This document shows, one piece after another, positions 8,075 to 16,736 of a stretch of DNA of 64,000 bases. Numbering within the stretch: position 1 is the first letter of the stretch; the number at the start of each line of letters is the position of its first letter. Both the position numbers and the translations under genes were made by a program. The DNA comes from Prado023 sp963798745 (GTDB taxonomy: Bacteria; Actinomycetota; Actinomycetes; S36-B12; CAIYMF01): positions 62,001 through 126,000 of the forward strand of contig CAWCUF010000005.1 in the NCBI GenBank assembly GCA_963798745.1, given 5' to 3'. Under the pieces are notes generated by a model, which saw only the letters and a list, made by a program, of their open reading frames with translations, did no database searches and was not told the DNA's origin.

Positions 8075-8908
8075 CTAGCTGAAGGAATTGATCCAGCCCA
8101 GCTCCAGATCACGGTCAATTCTGAACACTCCCCCGACACCGGCGCACTCGCCGTTCAAACCGAACGAGGTGACAGCTACAAGGGTGTCACCGTCCAGGAT
8201 CGGCCCGCCCGAGTCTCCAAAGCAGGTGCCACCGTGCTTTGCGTCCCCGCTGAGCAGCATGGACGCCGAGCCGGGGATCTTGCCGATGCCAGACACACCG
8301 TTGGTGTTCACGATCATCAGGTCGGCCTGGTAGCGAGTCTTCAACGCGCTCTCCTTGCTCGCGAGCTTCGGATTGGTCTTGGCCTGTTGCAGGCCGTAGC
8401 CGACCGCGGTCAACTGGTCCCCAGAGCGGCCCTTGCGTAGAGTGTCGACGTACCCGGCATCGGGAAGTGTCGCGTACTCGTTCAGGGCGACGGGCTCGTC
8501 AAAGACCACGACGCCCAGGTCGTAGAGGAAGAAGGCGCCGTCGAGGAACAGCGGGTGCGTGTAGACAGTGCCCTCGACCGACGTCGGGCCTTCAAAGGGG
8601 TATCCGAAGTCAGCGGGAGTGGGCTCCAGCGTCGACTCGAGCCAGATCGTGGCCGTCACAGGGTCATCGGACGTGTCCTCGGGTGTGTCAGCGGCGGTGC
8701 AGTGCCCCGCGGTCACGTAGACCGTCGGAGAGATGAACGTCCCGCTGCAACGCCACAGTGGATCGCCATCGGCATTCTTGGCCACCATGAGCCCGACGTA
8801 GGGATGATCGTTTTCGTCAAGTTCGCCACCCTTCGTGATGGCGCCTGCGGGCTGGGTCATTCCCAGCATCGCGATAGCGGCTATTCCCGCTGTCAGAAGC
8901 CTGCGCAT
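8075..8908 (-). CDS. Secreted trypsin-like serine protease (S1)
   Basis: 277 residues from the ATG at 8908, chosen because GGAGG and GGAGGAT lie directly upstream; the frame extends to 9085 without support. A signal peptide (MRRLLTAGIAAIAMLGMTQP, cleavage near AGA) precedes the chymotrypsin-fold domain. The triad is visible: His69 in VTAGHC, Asp in LYDLGVVVFDEP and Ser in CFGDSGGP. Cysteines flank the His (RCSG, AGHC) and the Ser (TCFGDSGG, GECAG), fitting two disulfides. The asparagine/glycine at the usual specificity region does not allow a firm call on cleavage preference. It is an exported, probably extracellular protease without an obvious partner nearby. Confidence 0.9.
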   Translation of the reverse strand: MRRLLTAGIAAIAMLGMTQPAGAITKGGELDENDHPYVGLMVAKNADGDPLWRCSGTFISPTVYVTAGHCTAADTPEDTSDDPVTATIWLESTLEPTPADFGYPFEGPTSVEGTVYTHPLFLDGAFFLYDLGVVVFDEPVALNEYATLPDAGYVDTLRKGRSGDQLTAVGYGLQQAKTNPKLASKESALKTRYQADLMIVNTNGVSGIGKIPGSASMLLSGDAKHGGTCFGDSGGPILDGDTLVAVTSFGLNGECAGVGGVFRIDRDLELGWINSFS

Positions 8909-9339
8909 CGATCCTCCACCTCCGTGTGTCTTCGTTGATCCCCCCGTTGGGGACGCTACCCCAGGGCACAGCCCCTTTCCTCTCGACATAGCGTCCTCGC
9001 GCCCGCTGAGGCGCGCCTCACCTACCACCCGAGTGGCCTGAACGACCGACCTCACCCGGGCCATTTTCATCTCGGGCGTCATCACCCGTCAGTCGGTCAG
9101 TGGCCGCACGCAGATGCATTCGTTCGCCATGCCGCGCTGTGGGATCGATCGGCCTGCGGGAACGGCTGGTAGCGCGGGAGGGCACGACGGTCTTGCGCGA
9201 TGCCGATGTGCCCCTCCCAGGAATCCCCGTGGACGGCCCCTGCTGCAGGTTCCTCGCCTACGCCCCCGGATGGATCGAAGGCCCGTCCCCGCTCTGACGT
9301 TCCCCACCGGCGCCGCTTCCTGCCGGCTCAGCTTCCCGA
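8909..9339. other. 431-bp stretch between protease gene and intron region
   Basis: Short overlapping open frames only, none with a ribosome site or a recognisable product. The first part presumably carries the protease promoter. The far end runs into sequence resembling the 5' part of a group II intron, whose exact boundary I cannot place. Confidence 0.3.
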
Positions 9340-11360
9340 GTCGTTGGGACGTGGAAACCCCGACCTGGTCCGGATCGGCTGATTCGGTGAGCCGACCGTG
9401 AGGAAGGCCGAACGCCCGGGCGGGAACAGGATGGCCTGAGAAGCCAATGCCGGTTGCCGAAAGGCAACAGGAGACCGAGCCCAGCAGTGGCCGCTCTCCT
9501 TCGGGCGGCGGGGTCGGATAACTGGCCGGATACCGCGCGAGGCGCGGACCGGTGAGGGTTGCTGACATGGGCCAAGTGAGTCTTTGGAGGGACGACGTTG
9601 GCGACGCCAGCACTTGCGGACAAGTTGGACACCGTTGAGGTGAACGGACCTCAAGGCGACGACCTCGATTGGGATGCGATCTACTGGCGCCCGGTTGAGC
9701 AGGACCTACGGCGGCTGCGGCAGAGGATCTTCAAGGCTTCGCAGGAAGGGGACCTTAAGCGGGTCCGCAACCTGCAGAAGCTGATGCTGAGGAGCCGGTC
9801 GAACACGCTGGTCAGCGTGCGGCGGGTGACGCAGCACTACGCGGGTCGCAAGACGGCGGGCATCGATGGCGAGGTCGCGTTGACCTCTCCGGACAGTGCG
9901 GCGTTGGCGGTGGATCTCCACCAACACACAGCGCCCTGGCAGGCCCGACCGGTCAAGCGGGTCTCCATCCCCAAGGTGAATGGGAAGCAGCGACCACTGG
10001 CAATTCGGGTGCTACGGGACCGGTGCAACAAGCCCGGGTCGCCGACGCGCTGGAACCCGAGTGGGAGGCGCAGTTCGAGCCGCGTTCCTACGGGTTCCGG
10101 CCCGGACGCGGATGGCCGACGCGATCGAGTCGATCTACTGGACCCTGAAGGGTCGATTGTCCAAGCGGCAGTGGGTGCTCGACGCGGACTTGTCAGCCGC
10201 GTTCGACCGCATCGACCACGAACGGCTACTGGCACATCTCGGCTCGTTCCCCGGCCGGCGAATGGTCGCCGGGTGGCTGGCGGCTGGCGTGATCGAGGAG
10301 GGCCGGTTCGCCCCGACCGAGGAGGGAACTCCTCAGGGCGGTGTGGTCAGCCCGATGCTGCCCAACATCGCGCTGCACGGGATGGAAGAAGCCGCCGGAG
10401 TCCGCTACACACGCCGCGACCCATGGGGCGCGCACGTGACGGTGGGCTCCCCGGTGTGCCGCTGCGGTACGTCGACGACTTCGTCGTCATGTGCCATACC
10501 AAGGACCAGGCAGAACAGGTCCGGCACCGCCTGGCTGGGTGGCTGGCCCCACGTGAGCTCGCGTTCAACGAGGACAAGACACACATCGTCCACGTTGAGC
10601 GGGGCTTCGACTTCCTGGGGTTCAACGTCCGTCGCTACAACGGCGGGAAGCTGCCATCAAACCCAGCAACGCGGCCGTGAGGCGAATCCGGCAGCGGCTC
10701 GATGCCGAGGTGCGGTCCCTACACGGGGGCAACGCCATAGCGGCGATCCGCAGGCTCAACCCGATCTTTCGGGGCTGGGTGGCCTACTACCGGGGCGTGG
10801 GTTCCAAGGAGGTGTTCTCCGCGGTCGATCATTACCTGTGGGGACGCCTCTACCGGTGGGCACTGCGTGCTCACCCGAACAAGTCGAGGCACTGGGTCGT
10901 AGACCGGTACTTCGGGATGTTCAACCAGTCCAGGAACGACCGCCGGGAGTTCGGGGACCGCGAGACCGGGTTCTACCTGCGGCACTTCGCCTGGACAAAG
11001 ATCATTCGCCACAAGATGGTCATGGGCACCGCGTCTCCCGACGACCCAGCCCTTGACTGGTACTGGGCCTCGAGGCGGCGCAAGTCGCACGCGCAACTCG
11101 GTGGACGCATATCGTCGCTGCTACTTCGGCAGCAGGGACTGTGCTCTCCGCCTGCGGAACGCTGCTGCTGCAGGCCGACAACGGTCCATAGTCTCCACGT
11201 GAGTGGGAGCAGTGGACCCAGACCCCGACGAAGGCACTTCACAAGACCGCCATCGTGCCGGGCGAGGTCCACGGCGACGATCCGACCACGCGCCTCATGC
11301 ACACCGACTGCCGACAGCGTGAACAACGGCAGCGGATCAGCAACAGGAACGATGCCCTAG
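9340..11360 (+). mobile_element. Degenerate group II intron
   Basis: The coding part (9598 on) encodes a group II intron reverse transcriptase. The roughly 250 bp before it are non-coding, GC-rich and full of potential stems, for example CGGCTGATTCGGTGAGCCG near 9374 and GGTTGCCGAAAGGCAAC near 9452, as expected for intron RNA domains I-IV. The 5' boundary is approximate. I could not recognise a domain V/VI downstream of the coding sequence, so the 3' end is missing or too eroded to see. With the broken maturase the element is almost certainly immobile. Confidence 0.6.
9598..11360 (+). pseudogene. ltrA: Group II intron reverse transcriptase/maturase, multiply frameshifted
   Basis: Start at a TTG (9598) with GGAGGG just upstream. 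Frame 1 carries the RT-0 region (RRLRQRIFKASQ, RNLQKLMLRS, AGRKTAGIDG, VSIPKVNGKQRPLAI). Near 10020 it shifts to the frame reading ARVADALEPEWEAQFEPRSY, and near 10100 shifts again to MADAIESIYW and GTPQGGVVSPML. It returns to frame 1 for the catalytic RYVDDFVV motif (near 10475) and DFLGFNVRRY, then shifts to the maturase X part (RRIRQRLDAE through NPIFRGWVAYYRG to HFAWTKIIRHKMVMGTASPD). The C-terminal HNH module (ACGTLLLQADN, then a TAG, then SPREWEQWTQT) is interrupted by a stop. At least four frameshifts make it dead, although the YxDD core is intact. Confidence 0.85.
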
Positions 11361-11564
11361 AGGTGCGGATAACAGAAAGTGCCCAACGGCCACCACAGAC
11401 AGTCCGCACGAGAGCGACAGCAAGCCCTCACTACGCGCGCGGCGACCCACCCGCTCGCCGATTGACCAATCGCACCCAGGCCGGCACGGGCTCCCCAGCG
11501 CTGATCCTGGTCCGTGTTCCTACCGCCTGACGGGGCCGAGGCAGACACAACGCCCTGAGCGTGA

Positions 11565-11608
11565 TCGTGGGGCTGGGGGCGAGTGATACTGCGCGCCCAG
11601 CCCCACGA
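11565..11608 (-). terminator. Strong hairpin downstream of the secreted-protein gene
   Basis: Thirteen-base arms, TCGTGGGGCTGGG (11565-11577) and CCCAGCCCCACGA (11596-11608), pair perfectly around an 18-nt loop. It lies 38 nt past the stop of the minus-strand gene 11646-12278. There is no U-tract, which is common for actinobacterial terminators. Confidence 0.6.
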
Positions 11609-11645
11609 GGACTGATCAGTTGACGGTACCCGGGGGGCAGGAGTA

Positions 11646-12278
11646 CTACTTGGTCGAGTTGACGACCTTGACGCAGTCGCGCACGGTCTTCTTCTTCAAA
11701 TCACTGCCATCTGCGTTCGCGCCCAGACGCTTGCGGGTCTGCAGGGAGTACTTGTCGAAGTCCTCGGTGACGCCGCTGATGCAGATGAAGGCCTTGCCCT
11801 CCGAGGAGACCTGGCTGGCCAGCGCTGCCACCTGGCCAGGGGTCCACACCTGGGAGATGACGGCTGATCCGGCGTAGAACTGGTTGCGCTTGGCCTTCGT
11901 GCGCTCCTTGAGAGCCAAGTCGGTTGCCTCGGACTCCGAACCGGCCACCATCGTGCCGTTGACCTTCTTGTCGTAGACCGCCAGGGTGAGGCCGACCGTG
12001 GGGCGCGCGTCGCTGGCCCCGACCTTCTTCGAGTTGTGCACCGAGGCGCGCAGCTTCAGTGCGGTCGTGGCGCCAACGTCGGCCAGGTCGATCTTCTTGT
12101 GGCGCTTGATGTTGACCCCCTGCAACTTCTCCACCGGAGCGGAGTTCGACATCTTGGGCCCCTTGGCCTTGTCGGACTTCCCCGGGTGTGCCATCGCGCC
12201 ACCGGCCGAACCGAGGACCAGTGCCCCCGCAGCTGCGGCGGCGATCACAGTACGCATTCCGACACGAGGTGTATTCAT
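11646..12278 (-). CDS. Small secreted protein of unknown function
   Basis: 210 residues with a classical signal peptide (basic MNTPRVGMRTV, hydrophobic stretch, cleavage near AMA-HPGKSDK). The mature part begins very basic (SDKAKGPKMSN) and contains a predicted mainly beta region (residues 50-150). A C-terminal part with two cysteines (in FICISGVTED and VRDCVKV) could form one disulfide. Lysine-rich throughout. I do not recognise the family and no catalytic motif is evident. An alternative start is MRTVIAAAA seven residues in. It ends just before a strong hairpin and so is probably monocistronic. It is exported; its role is unknown. Confidence 0.7.
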   Translation of the reverse strand: MNTPRVGMRTVIAAAAAGALVLGSAGGAMAHPGKSDKAKGPKMSNSAPVEKLQGVNIKRHKKIDLADVGATTALKLRASVHNSKKVGASDARPTVGLTLAVYDKKVNGTMVAGSESEATDLALKERTKAKRNQFYAGSAVISQVWTPGQVAALASQVSSEGKAFICISGVTEDFDKYSLQTRKRLGANADGSDLKKKTVRDCVKVVNSTK

Positions 12279-12752
12279 GCGCCCCAGAGTAGGGCCTCCA
12301 TCCGCGGAAGGAAATGCACGTCACCACTTCGGAGGAACGCACCGTTGTCGAAGTCCAGCCCCAGCCACCTTGAACGGTTCTTCCCGCACGCTGGCTGAGC
12401 GGCGCTCAAGGGTCCGCGCCGGCAGGAGATCAACGGTTCCCTACCCGGGTTCTGGCGATCTGGACAACTCCGTCGAAGCTGATCAACGACGTGACCGAGC
12501 AGCGTCCCCACCCGCGCCACCGGCGGGAAGTGGGTCAACAGACCCGTGGCGATCCCAGCCGATTGCCAAGTCCACAAGCAGGATGACACCGTCCACGCAC
12601 ACGCACACGCACACGTGCACGTTCCCGTCAATCTGGGCGCTGTGATGCCTCTCGCAAGCTGCGCGTTACGCGGCGCAGTGGGGCACAGTCCCTGGCCGGT
12701 TGGGGCATGTGCATGCCGCCTGGGCGGTCTGGCCTGTGCCAGCATGGGGTGC
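12279..12752. other. 474-bp intergenic stretch with a short CACACG repeat
   Basis: No recognisable gene. At 12594-12621 the sequence is an alternating hexamer run built from CACACG/CGCACA, ending CACGTGCACG. It is the only simple repeat in the gap. The right end should carry the promoter of the DinB gene, and the left end that of the secreted-protein gene. Confidence 0.4.
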
Positions 12753-13316
12753 ATGGCGACGTGGAACGAGCTCCTGCGTGATCAGTTCGAGTGGCATTGG
12801 GAGCACCAGCTTCGTTCGCGCCTCGCGGGATTGACTGACGAGGAGTACCTCTGGGAGCCGGTCGCGGGTGCGTGGAGTGTGCGACCTCGGGGAACAGCCC
12901 TCACCGCGATGGCGGCCGGCGCCGGGGACCTGGTCATCGACTGGGAGTATCCGGAACCGAGTCCAGCACCCGTCACGACGATCGCCTGGCGACTCGGCCA
13001 TGTGATCGTCGGGGTCCTCGGGATGCGTAACGCGGCCCACTTCGGCCGCGAGCCGGTGGACTACGCGACCTTCTCCTACGCGGGCACCGCGGCCGGAGCC
13101 CTGGCCCAGTTGGACGATGAGCTCACAGTGTGGCTCGACGGTGTCCGAGGGTTGGACGAGCAGGGACTCGACCGACCGTGCGGCCCCGCGGAGGGGCCCT
13201 TCGCCGACGCGCCGATGGCCACCCTGGTGCTGCATATCCACCGGGAGTTGATCCACCACCTCGCTGAGGTGTCCTTGCTGCGAGACCTCTACGCGCACAC
13301 CAAGGTGAATCCGTGA
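12753..13316 (+). CDS. DinB-family protein
   Basis: 187 residues starting at MATWNELLRDQFEWHWEHQL (ATG 12753). The frame is open further upstream, but the family begins here. It has the four-helix DinB/YfiT layout: N-terminal helix with WEHQLRSRLAGLTDEEYLWEP, a central WRLGHVIVGVLGMRN with the first metal-ligand histidine, and a C-terminal HIHRELIHHLAEVSLLRDLY containing the usual H-x3-H pair. Members are metal-binding and often linked to bacillithiol/mycothiol-type thiol transfer, but no specific reaction can be assigned. It is flanked by gene-free DNA on both sides, so probably monocistronic. Confidence 0.85.
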   Translation: MATWNELLRDQFEWHWEHQLRSRLAGLTDEEYLWEPVAGAWSVRPRGTALTAMAAGAGDLVIDWEYPEPSPAPVTTIAWRLGHVIVGVLGMRNAAHFGREPVDYATFSYAGTAAGALAQLDDELTVWLDGVRGLDEQGLDRPCGPAEGPFADAPMATLVLHIHRELIHHLAEVSLLRDLYAHTKVNP

Positions 13317-13914
13317 GGACCCATGCCGGTGGCGTCCGCCCCACTGTCCGCGTCGCTGCGAGTCGGATGTCCGCAGGGTCCGAGAAGTCCCACGAAGCAC
13401 CGTTGAGAGTGGGGTATGAAGTGTCAGTTACGTCCGCGAAGCGCGTCCACAGGCGGCTATGACGGGCTCTTGTGGGTTCTGCGAAGGACTGAAGAGTCCC
13501 AGTCTCACGAGACTTCGTTGTCTGGAGACCAGCCCGCGGAGCCTCGACCTGCACGGGATCGGCGTTCGAGCTCGTGCTGCCCCCGACGAACGGCGGGCGC
13601 CGAATGGCCAGGCCCCGGTAGGCGGGATCGACTGATCGCCGCTCTGGTGTCTGGGGGGTACGCGTGTCCCCAGCCCCTGCACTGGAAACGCGCAGGACGA
13701 CGTCGAGCGCCGTGGTTTGCTGGTTCAGCGGCCGTTGGTCCAATCGCCGACCGACCGTGGCTCGCAGGACGCCTTCGCGGACGTCGCAACAGGCGAGGCC
13801 CACGGAACGGGTAGCCCTCGCTGCCCTCAGCGTGTGTTGCACCACGGAAACGCGGTGGGCCGCTCGCGCAGCGGAGAACAGCGGTGAGCGACAGGGCGTT
13901 CCACGGTTGGCGGT
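13317..13914. other. 598-bp stretch without a recognised gene
   Basis: Several overlapping frames are open on both strands (for example 13505-13948 minus and 13416-13814 plus). All are of low-complexity, Arg/Ser/Pro-rich shadow type and none has a family motif or good ribosome site. No terminal repeats or RNA gene were recognised. Confidence 0.35.
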
Positions 13915-14622
13915 TCAGTCGCCTTTCGCGGGGGGCTGGGCGACACATACCACTCCCGTGTTGCCGTCCTGGTCGGCGATTACGGTAAGCGCGGGCGCAT
14001 CGCTGTCATCTTCGATGGTTCCGCCCGCGGCGAGGGCGGCGCCGATTCTTTGCTCGGCCACTTCGGGCGCCACATAGACCTCGACGTGGAACCGCTGACG
14101 CGGGGGCTGATGCTTGTCTGAGTCTCCGAACCATAGGTTCGGTACCCGTCCCGTGGCGTCCCGGATCTCGTCGCTCGGGGACCCGTGGCCCTGGGCCTCG
14201 GCGTTCCCTGTCAGCAGGGCGGCCCACACCGGTGCGATCGTCGCGGACTGCGCCGTATCGAGGCCGAGCTCGATGACGCTGACCGATGCTGGGTCGGCGT
14301 CGACCTTGTGGTCGACAGCGATCTCGGTGATCCGTCGCGCGAGGTCGACATCCTGCTGGGTCACCCATTCAACGACGTGTTCGGTGCCCTCTTCGTCGCG
14401 GTAGATGGCGTCGGCGCTGACCACCTTGAGGTCAACGAACCCATTGCCCAACGACACGCTCGGGTAGTGTCCGAGCGCGTCGCCCGCCTCGCCCACCGCG
14501 GCGACGAACCGTGAACCGGTGCCGAAGTCGGCGACCAGATAGCGGGCATGCAGTCCCTGGGCCAGCTTGCGCCAGTCGGCCAGGTTGGCCCCCGCGATCT
14601 CGTCACCCTTCAGCATGTCCAT
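13915..14622 (-). CDS. PCD-like / VOC (glyoxalase-like) two-domain protein
   Basis: About 235 residues from MDMLKGDEIAGANLADWRKL (14622; a second ATG lies at 14616). Residues 10-110 resemble pterin-4a-carbinolamine dehydratase (WRKLAQGLHARYLVADF, then GHYPSVSLGNGFVDLKVV). The canonical HHP of the active enzyme reads HYP, so catalysis is doubtful. Residues 115-235 resemble a VOC/glyoxalase-like domain (VSVIELGLDTA, VPNLWFGDSDKHQPPRQRFHVEVYV, TVIADQDGNTGVV). Actinobacteria often carry this two-module family with no proven substrate. The longer upstream frame to 14910 is composition-biased and not supported. Confidence 0.72.
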   Translation of the reverse strand: MDMLKGDEIAGANLADWRKLAQGLHARYLVADFGTGSRFVAAVGEAGDALGHYPSVSLGNGFVDLKVVSADAIYRDEEGTEHVVEWVTQQDVDLARRITEIAVDHKVDADPASVSVIELGLDTAQSATIAPVWAALLTGNAEAQGHGSPSDEIRDATGRVPNLWFGDSDKHQPPRQRFHVEVYVAPEVAEQRIGAALAAGGTIEDDSDAPALTVIADQDGNTGVVCVAQPPAKGD

Positions 14623-14957
14623 GTTGGGGACCCTATCTGTGGTGATGCAGCGGCAGCGCTCGTACTCATCGCTTCGCCCGCGGTTTCGTGTGGAGCGCGG
14701 GTCGAGGGGCGCGTCTGGAGCATCACGGAATGGGGTCGGCCCTGGCTCCTGATGTAGGTGAAGCCCGATCAGCGACTGGGTCTCACAGCACGTCGAGCGC
14801 CGCCGCAGACAGGGAGTTCGGAATCTGCTTCGACGAGGCGTGCGTCGCGATGTGGAGCCCCCGAGGTGGTTCGGTCCTACCGTTGGGGAACGGATGTTCG
14901 GCCGCGGCATGGGTCATGTCCTGGGCGTGATGGGGTAGCTCAGGGAAGGTGGTCATC
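14623..14957. other. 335-bp divergent intergenic region
   Basis: Lies between the minus-strand PCD/VOC gene and the plus-strand Nudix pseudogene, so it should carry two divergent promoters. No clear -35/-10 pair, operator palindrome or small gene was recognised. Confidence 0.3.
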
Positions 14958-15481
14958 ATGCCTGCATTGGAAGGGCGACAGCGTGTTGCAGCCTACGGTT
15001 TGGCCCGCCGGGGCAAGGAGGTCCTGCTTGTGCACACTCCGACCGGCACCTGGTGGCTGCCCGGCGGAGGCGTGGGGTTCGGCGAGACTCCCGAGGAGTG
15101 CGTGTTAAGGGATTTCGGGAGCAGACAGGACTCGACCTAGAGGTTGGCGAGGTCCGTGCGGTGGTCTCGGACGTTGCCGACGTGCGGGAGGAGTCTGTGC
15201 GCTTTCACTCCGTCCGCCTGATCTACAGCGTCGACGTGGCAGACCAGCCCCTACGCCCAGCGTGGGACGGCTCCACCGACGCAGCGCACTGGATGCCTGA
15301 ACGTCACGTTCCCGCCCTGCCCCTACCGGATTGGCTGAGGAGGGGCTTCCACCTGCACTCAGGTGACCACCGCCTCGCTGCGCCGCTACGTCCTTCTGGG
15401 CGCAAAGGGCGCCCGGCGGCTTCCTCGTTGGGAAGCCATCAGGGCCAGGTCCGTGAGAGACAGATCAGGGGTGAGCGCTGA
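14958..15481 (+). pseudogene. Frameshifted Nudix hydrolase
   Basis: Starts at ATG 14958 (AGGGAAGG 8-9 nt upstream; GTG at 14949 is the alternative). Frame 3 gives MPALEGRQRVAAYGLARRGK, LLVHTPTGTWWLPGGGVGFG and ETPEECVLR. At about 15112-15116 one base is missing and the frame shifts to FREQTGLDLEVGEVRAVVSD. Joined, the pieces form a Nudix box close to GX5EX7REUXEEXGU with REFREQTGL (second Glu replaced by Gln). Downstream WDGSTDAAHWMPERHVPALPL is also family-like. A nucleotide-diphosphate hydrolase is inferred; as it stands the protein stops inside the catalytic helix. A base-calling error cannot be excluded. Confidence 0.75.
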
Positions 15482-15631
15482 CTGAGGCTCGCGATGCGAC
15501 CCCTACCTTGAGCACCTTCCTGACCCAGCGAGCGGCCCCAATGACGCTCGGTCAACTGTCCCTCACGAGATTGGGTCAAGATGACCGACGGTGGACATCA
15601 ACCCTCGGCACCACCTCGCCCCGAACGCCGG

Positions 15632-16669
15632 TCAGCCGACGGCTGCGATACGCCTAGACGAGGACATCCGGACGACCAGCTCCGGCGTGAACTGCCGGTG
15701 CTCGTGCACGACCCGCGTGCCCGACTGCCGAGCCTGGATCTCGCGGAAGAGCAGTTCCGCACCGGCGCGTCCGAGTTCTCCTCGGGGCTGGCGCACGGAG
15801 GACAGTGGCACGGCCGCGGCCGCCGCGAACTCGATGTCGTCGTACCCGACGATGGCCACATCGTCCGGGACGGCCAGGCCATGGGAGGCCAGGCCCTGGA
15901 GCAGCCCGATGGCGATCAGGTCGTTGGCCGCCAGCACCGCGGTGGGCCGCTGGTCCGGCGGCAGGCCGGCCAGCTCGTCAGCGGCCCAGCGTCCAGCCAC
16001 CGTGGTCAACTCGGAGGTGGAGATGCTGCGCAGTCCGGCTCCCGGCGTCTCAGCGATCACGGACTTCGCCCCCGAACGCCGCTCACGGACCTGGCGGAGC
16101 GTCGCGGGACCCCCCACGAAGGCGACCACTCGATGGCCCTGTTCGACGACGTGTGCAGCCGCAATCCGACCTCCGGCCACGTCGTCGACCGAGACCGACG
16201 AGTGCTCGATGTCGTTGGCGGCTCGATCGAGGAAGACGACAGGAATGCCGAGGTTGGACAGCGCGTGCAGGTCGGGGGGGTCGTCCCCGGATGGGGCCAG
16301 CAGGATGCCGCGCACCCGCTGCTCCTCGAACAACTCGAGGTAGCGCGCCTCACGCGCCTGCTCCCCTGCGCTGTTGCCGAGCAGCACCACTCCCCCCGCC
16401 TCCTGCACCGCGTCCTCCACCCCCCTGGCCACGTCGGTGAAGAAGGGGTTGGCGGCATCGATGACGATCAGCCCCACCGCCCGGCTGGCCCCCGAGCGCA
16501 ACTGGCGCGCGGATTCGTTGCGGGTGTAGCCGAGCTCGGCGATCACTGTGGTGACGCGCTCGCGGGTGTTCGCCGAGACCATGTCGGGCCGGTTGAGCAC
16601 ATTGGACACGGTCCCGACCGAGACCCCGGCAGCGGCGGCCACGTCGGAGATCCGCGGGGGTCCCTGCAC
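15632..16669 (-). CDS. LacI-family transcriptional regulator
   Basis: 345 residues from a GTG with AGGAGG upstream. The N-terminal helix-turn-helix and hinge helix are standard (RISDVAAAAGVSVGTVSNVL, then ARQLRSGASRAVG). The periplasmic-binding-like effector domain spans residues 60-340 (GLIVIDAANPFFTDVARGVE, FVGGPATLRQVRER, AVLAANDLIAIGLLQGL, VGYDDIEFAAAAAVPLSSVR). The sugar ligand cannot be read from sequence. It lies downstream of, and codirectional with, a rhamnulokinase remnant whose 5' end carries a LacI-type palindrome, so it probably once controlled a deoxysugar operon. Whether it now regulates the neighbouring BMC operon is unknown. Confidence 0.9.
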   Translation of the reverse strand: MQGPPRISDVAAAAGVSVGTVSNVLNRPDMVSANTRERVTTVIAELGYTRNESARQLRSGASRAVGLIVIDAANPFFTDVARGVEDAVQEAGGVVLLGNSAGEQAREARYLELFEEQRVRGILLAPSGDDPPDLHALSNLGIPVVFLDRAANDIEHSSVSVDDVAGGRIAAAHVVEQGHRVVAFVGGPATLRQVRERRSGAKSVIAETPGAGLRSISTSELTTVAGRWAADELAGLPPDQRPTAVLAANDLIAIGLLQGLASHGLAVPDDVAIVGYDDIEFAAAAAVPLSSVRQPRGELGRAGAELLFREIQARQSGTRVVHEHRQFTPELVVRMSSSRRIAAVG

Positions 16670-16736
16670 GGCCTGCCTCCTGTCCCCCTACGACGAGCCC
16701 AACCGAATCCTGCCACGCCGGATGTCCAGCGCAGCC

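Noticed and set aside
12594..12621. CACACG-type run considered as a CRISPR or regulatory array
   Set aside because: Only about 28 bp of simple sequence with no spacers.
12275..12754. 159-codon minus-strand frame between the secreted protein and DinB genes
   Set aside because: Part of it is the translated CACACG repeat (TCTCACACA-like residues) and no family is recognisable.
13505..13948. 147-codon minus-strand frame in the 13.3-13.9 kb gap
   Set aside because: Low-complexity Arg/Pro/Ser composition, no ribosome site, several equally long overlapping frames.
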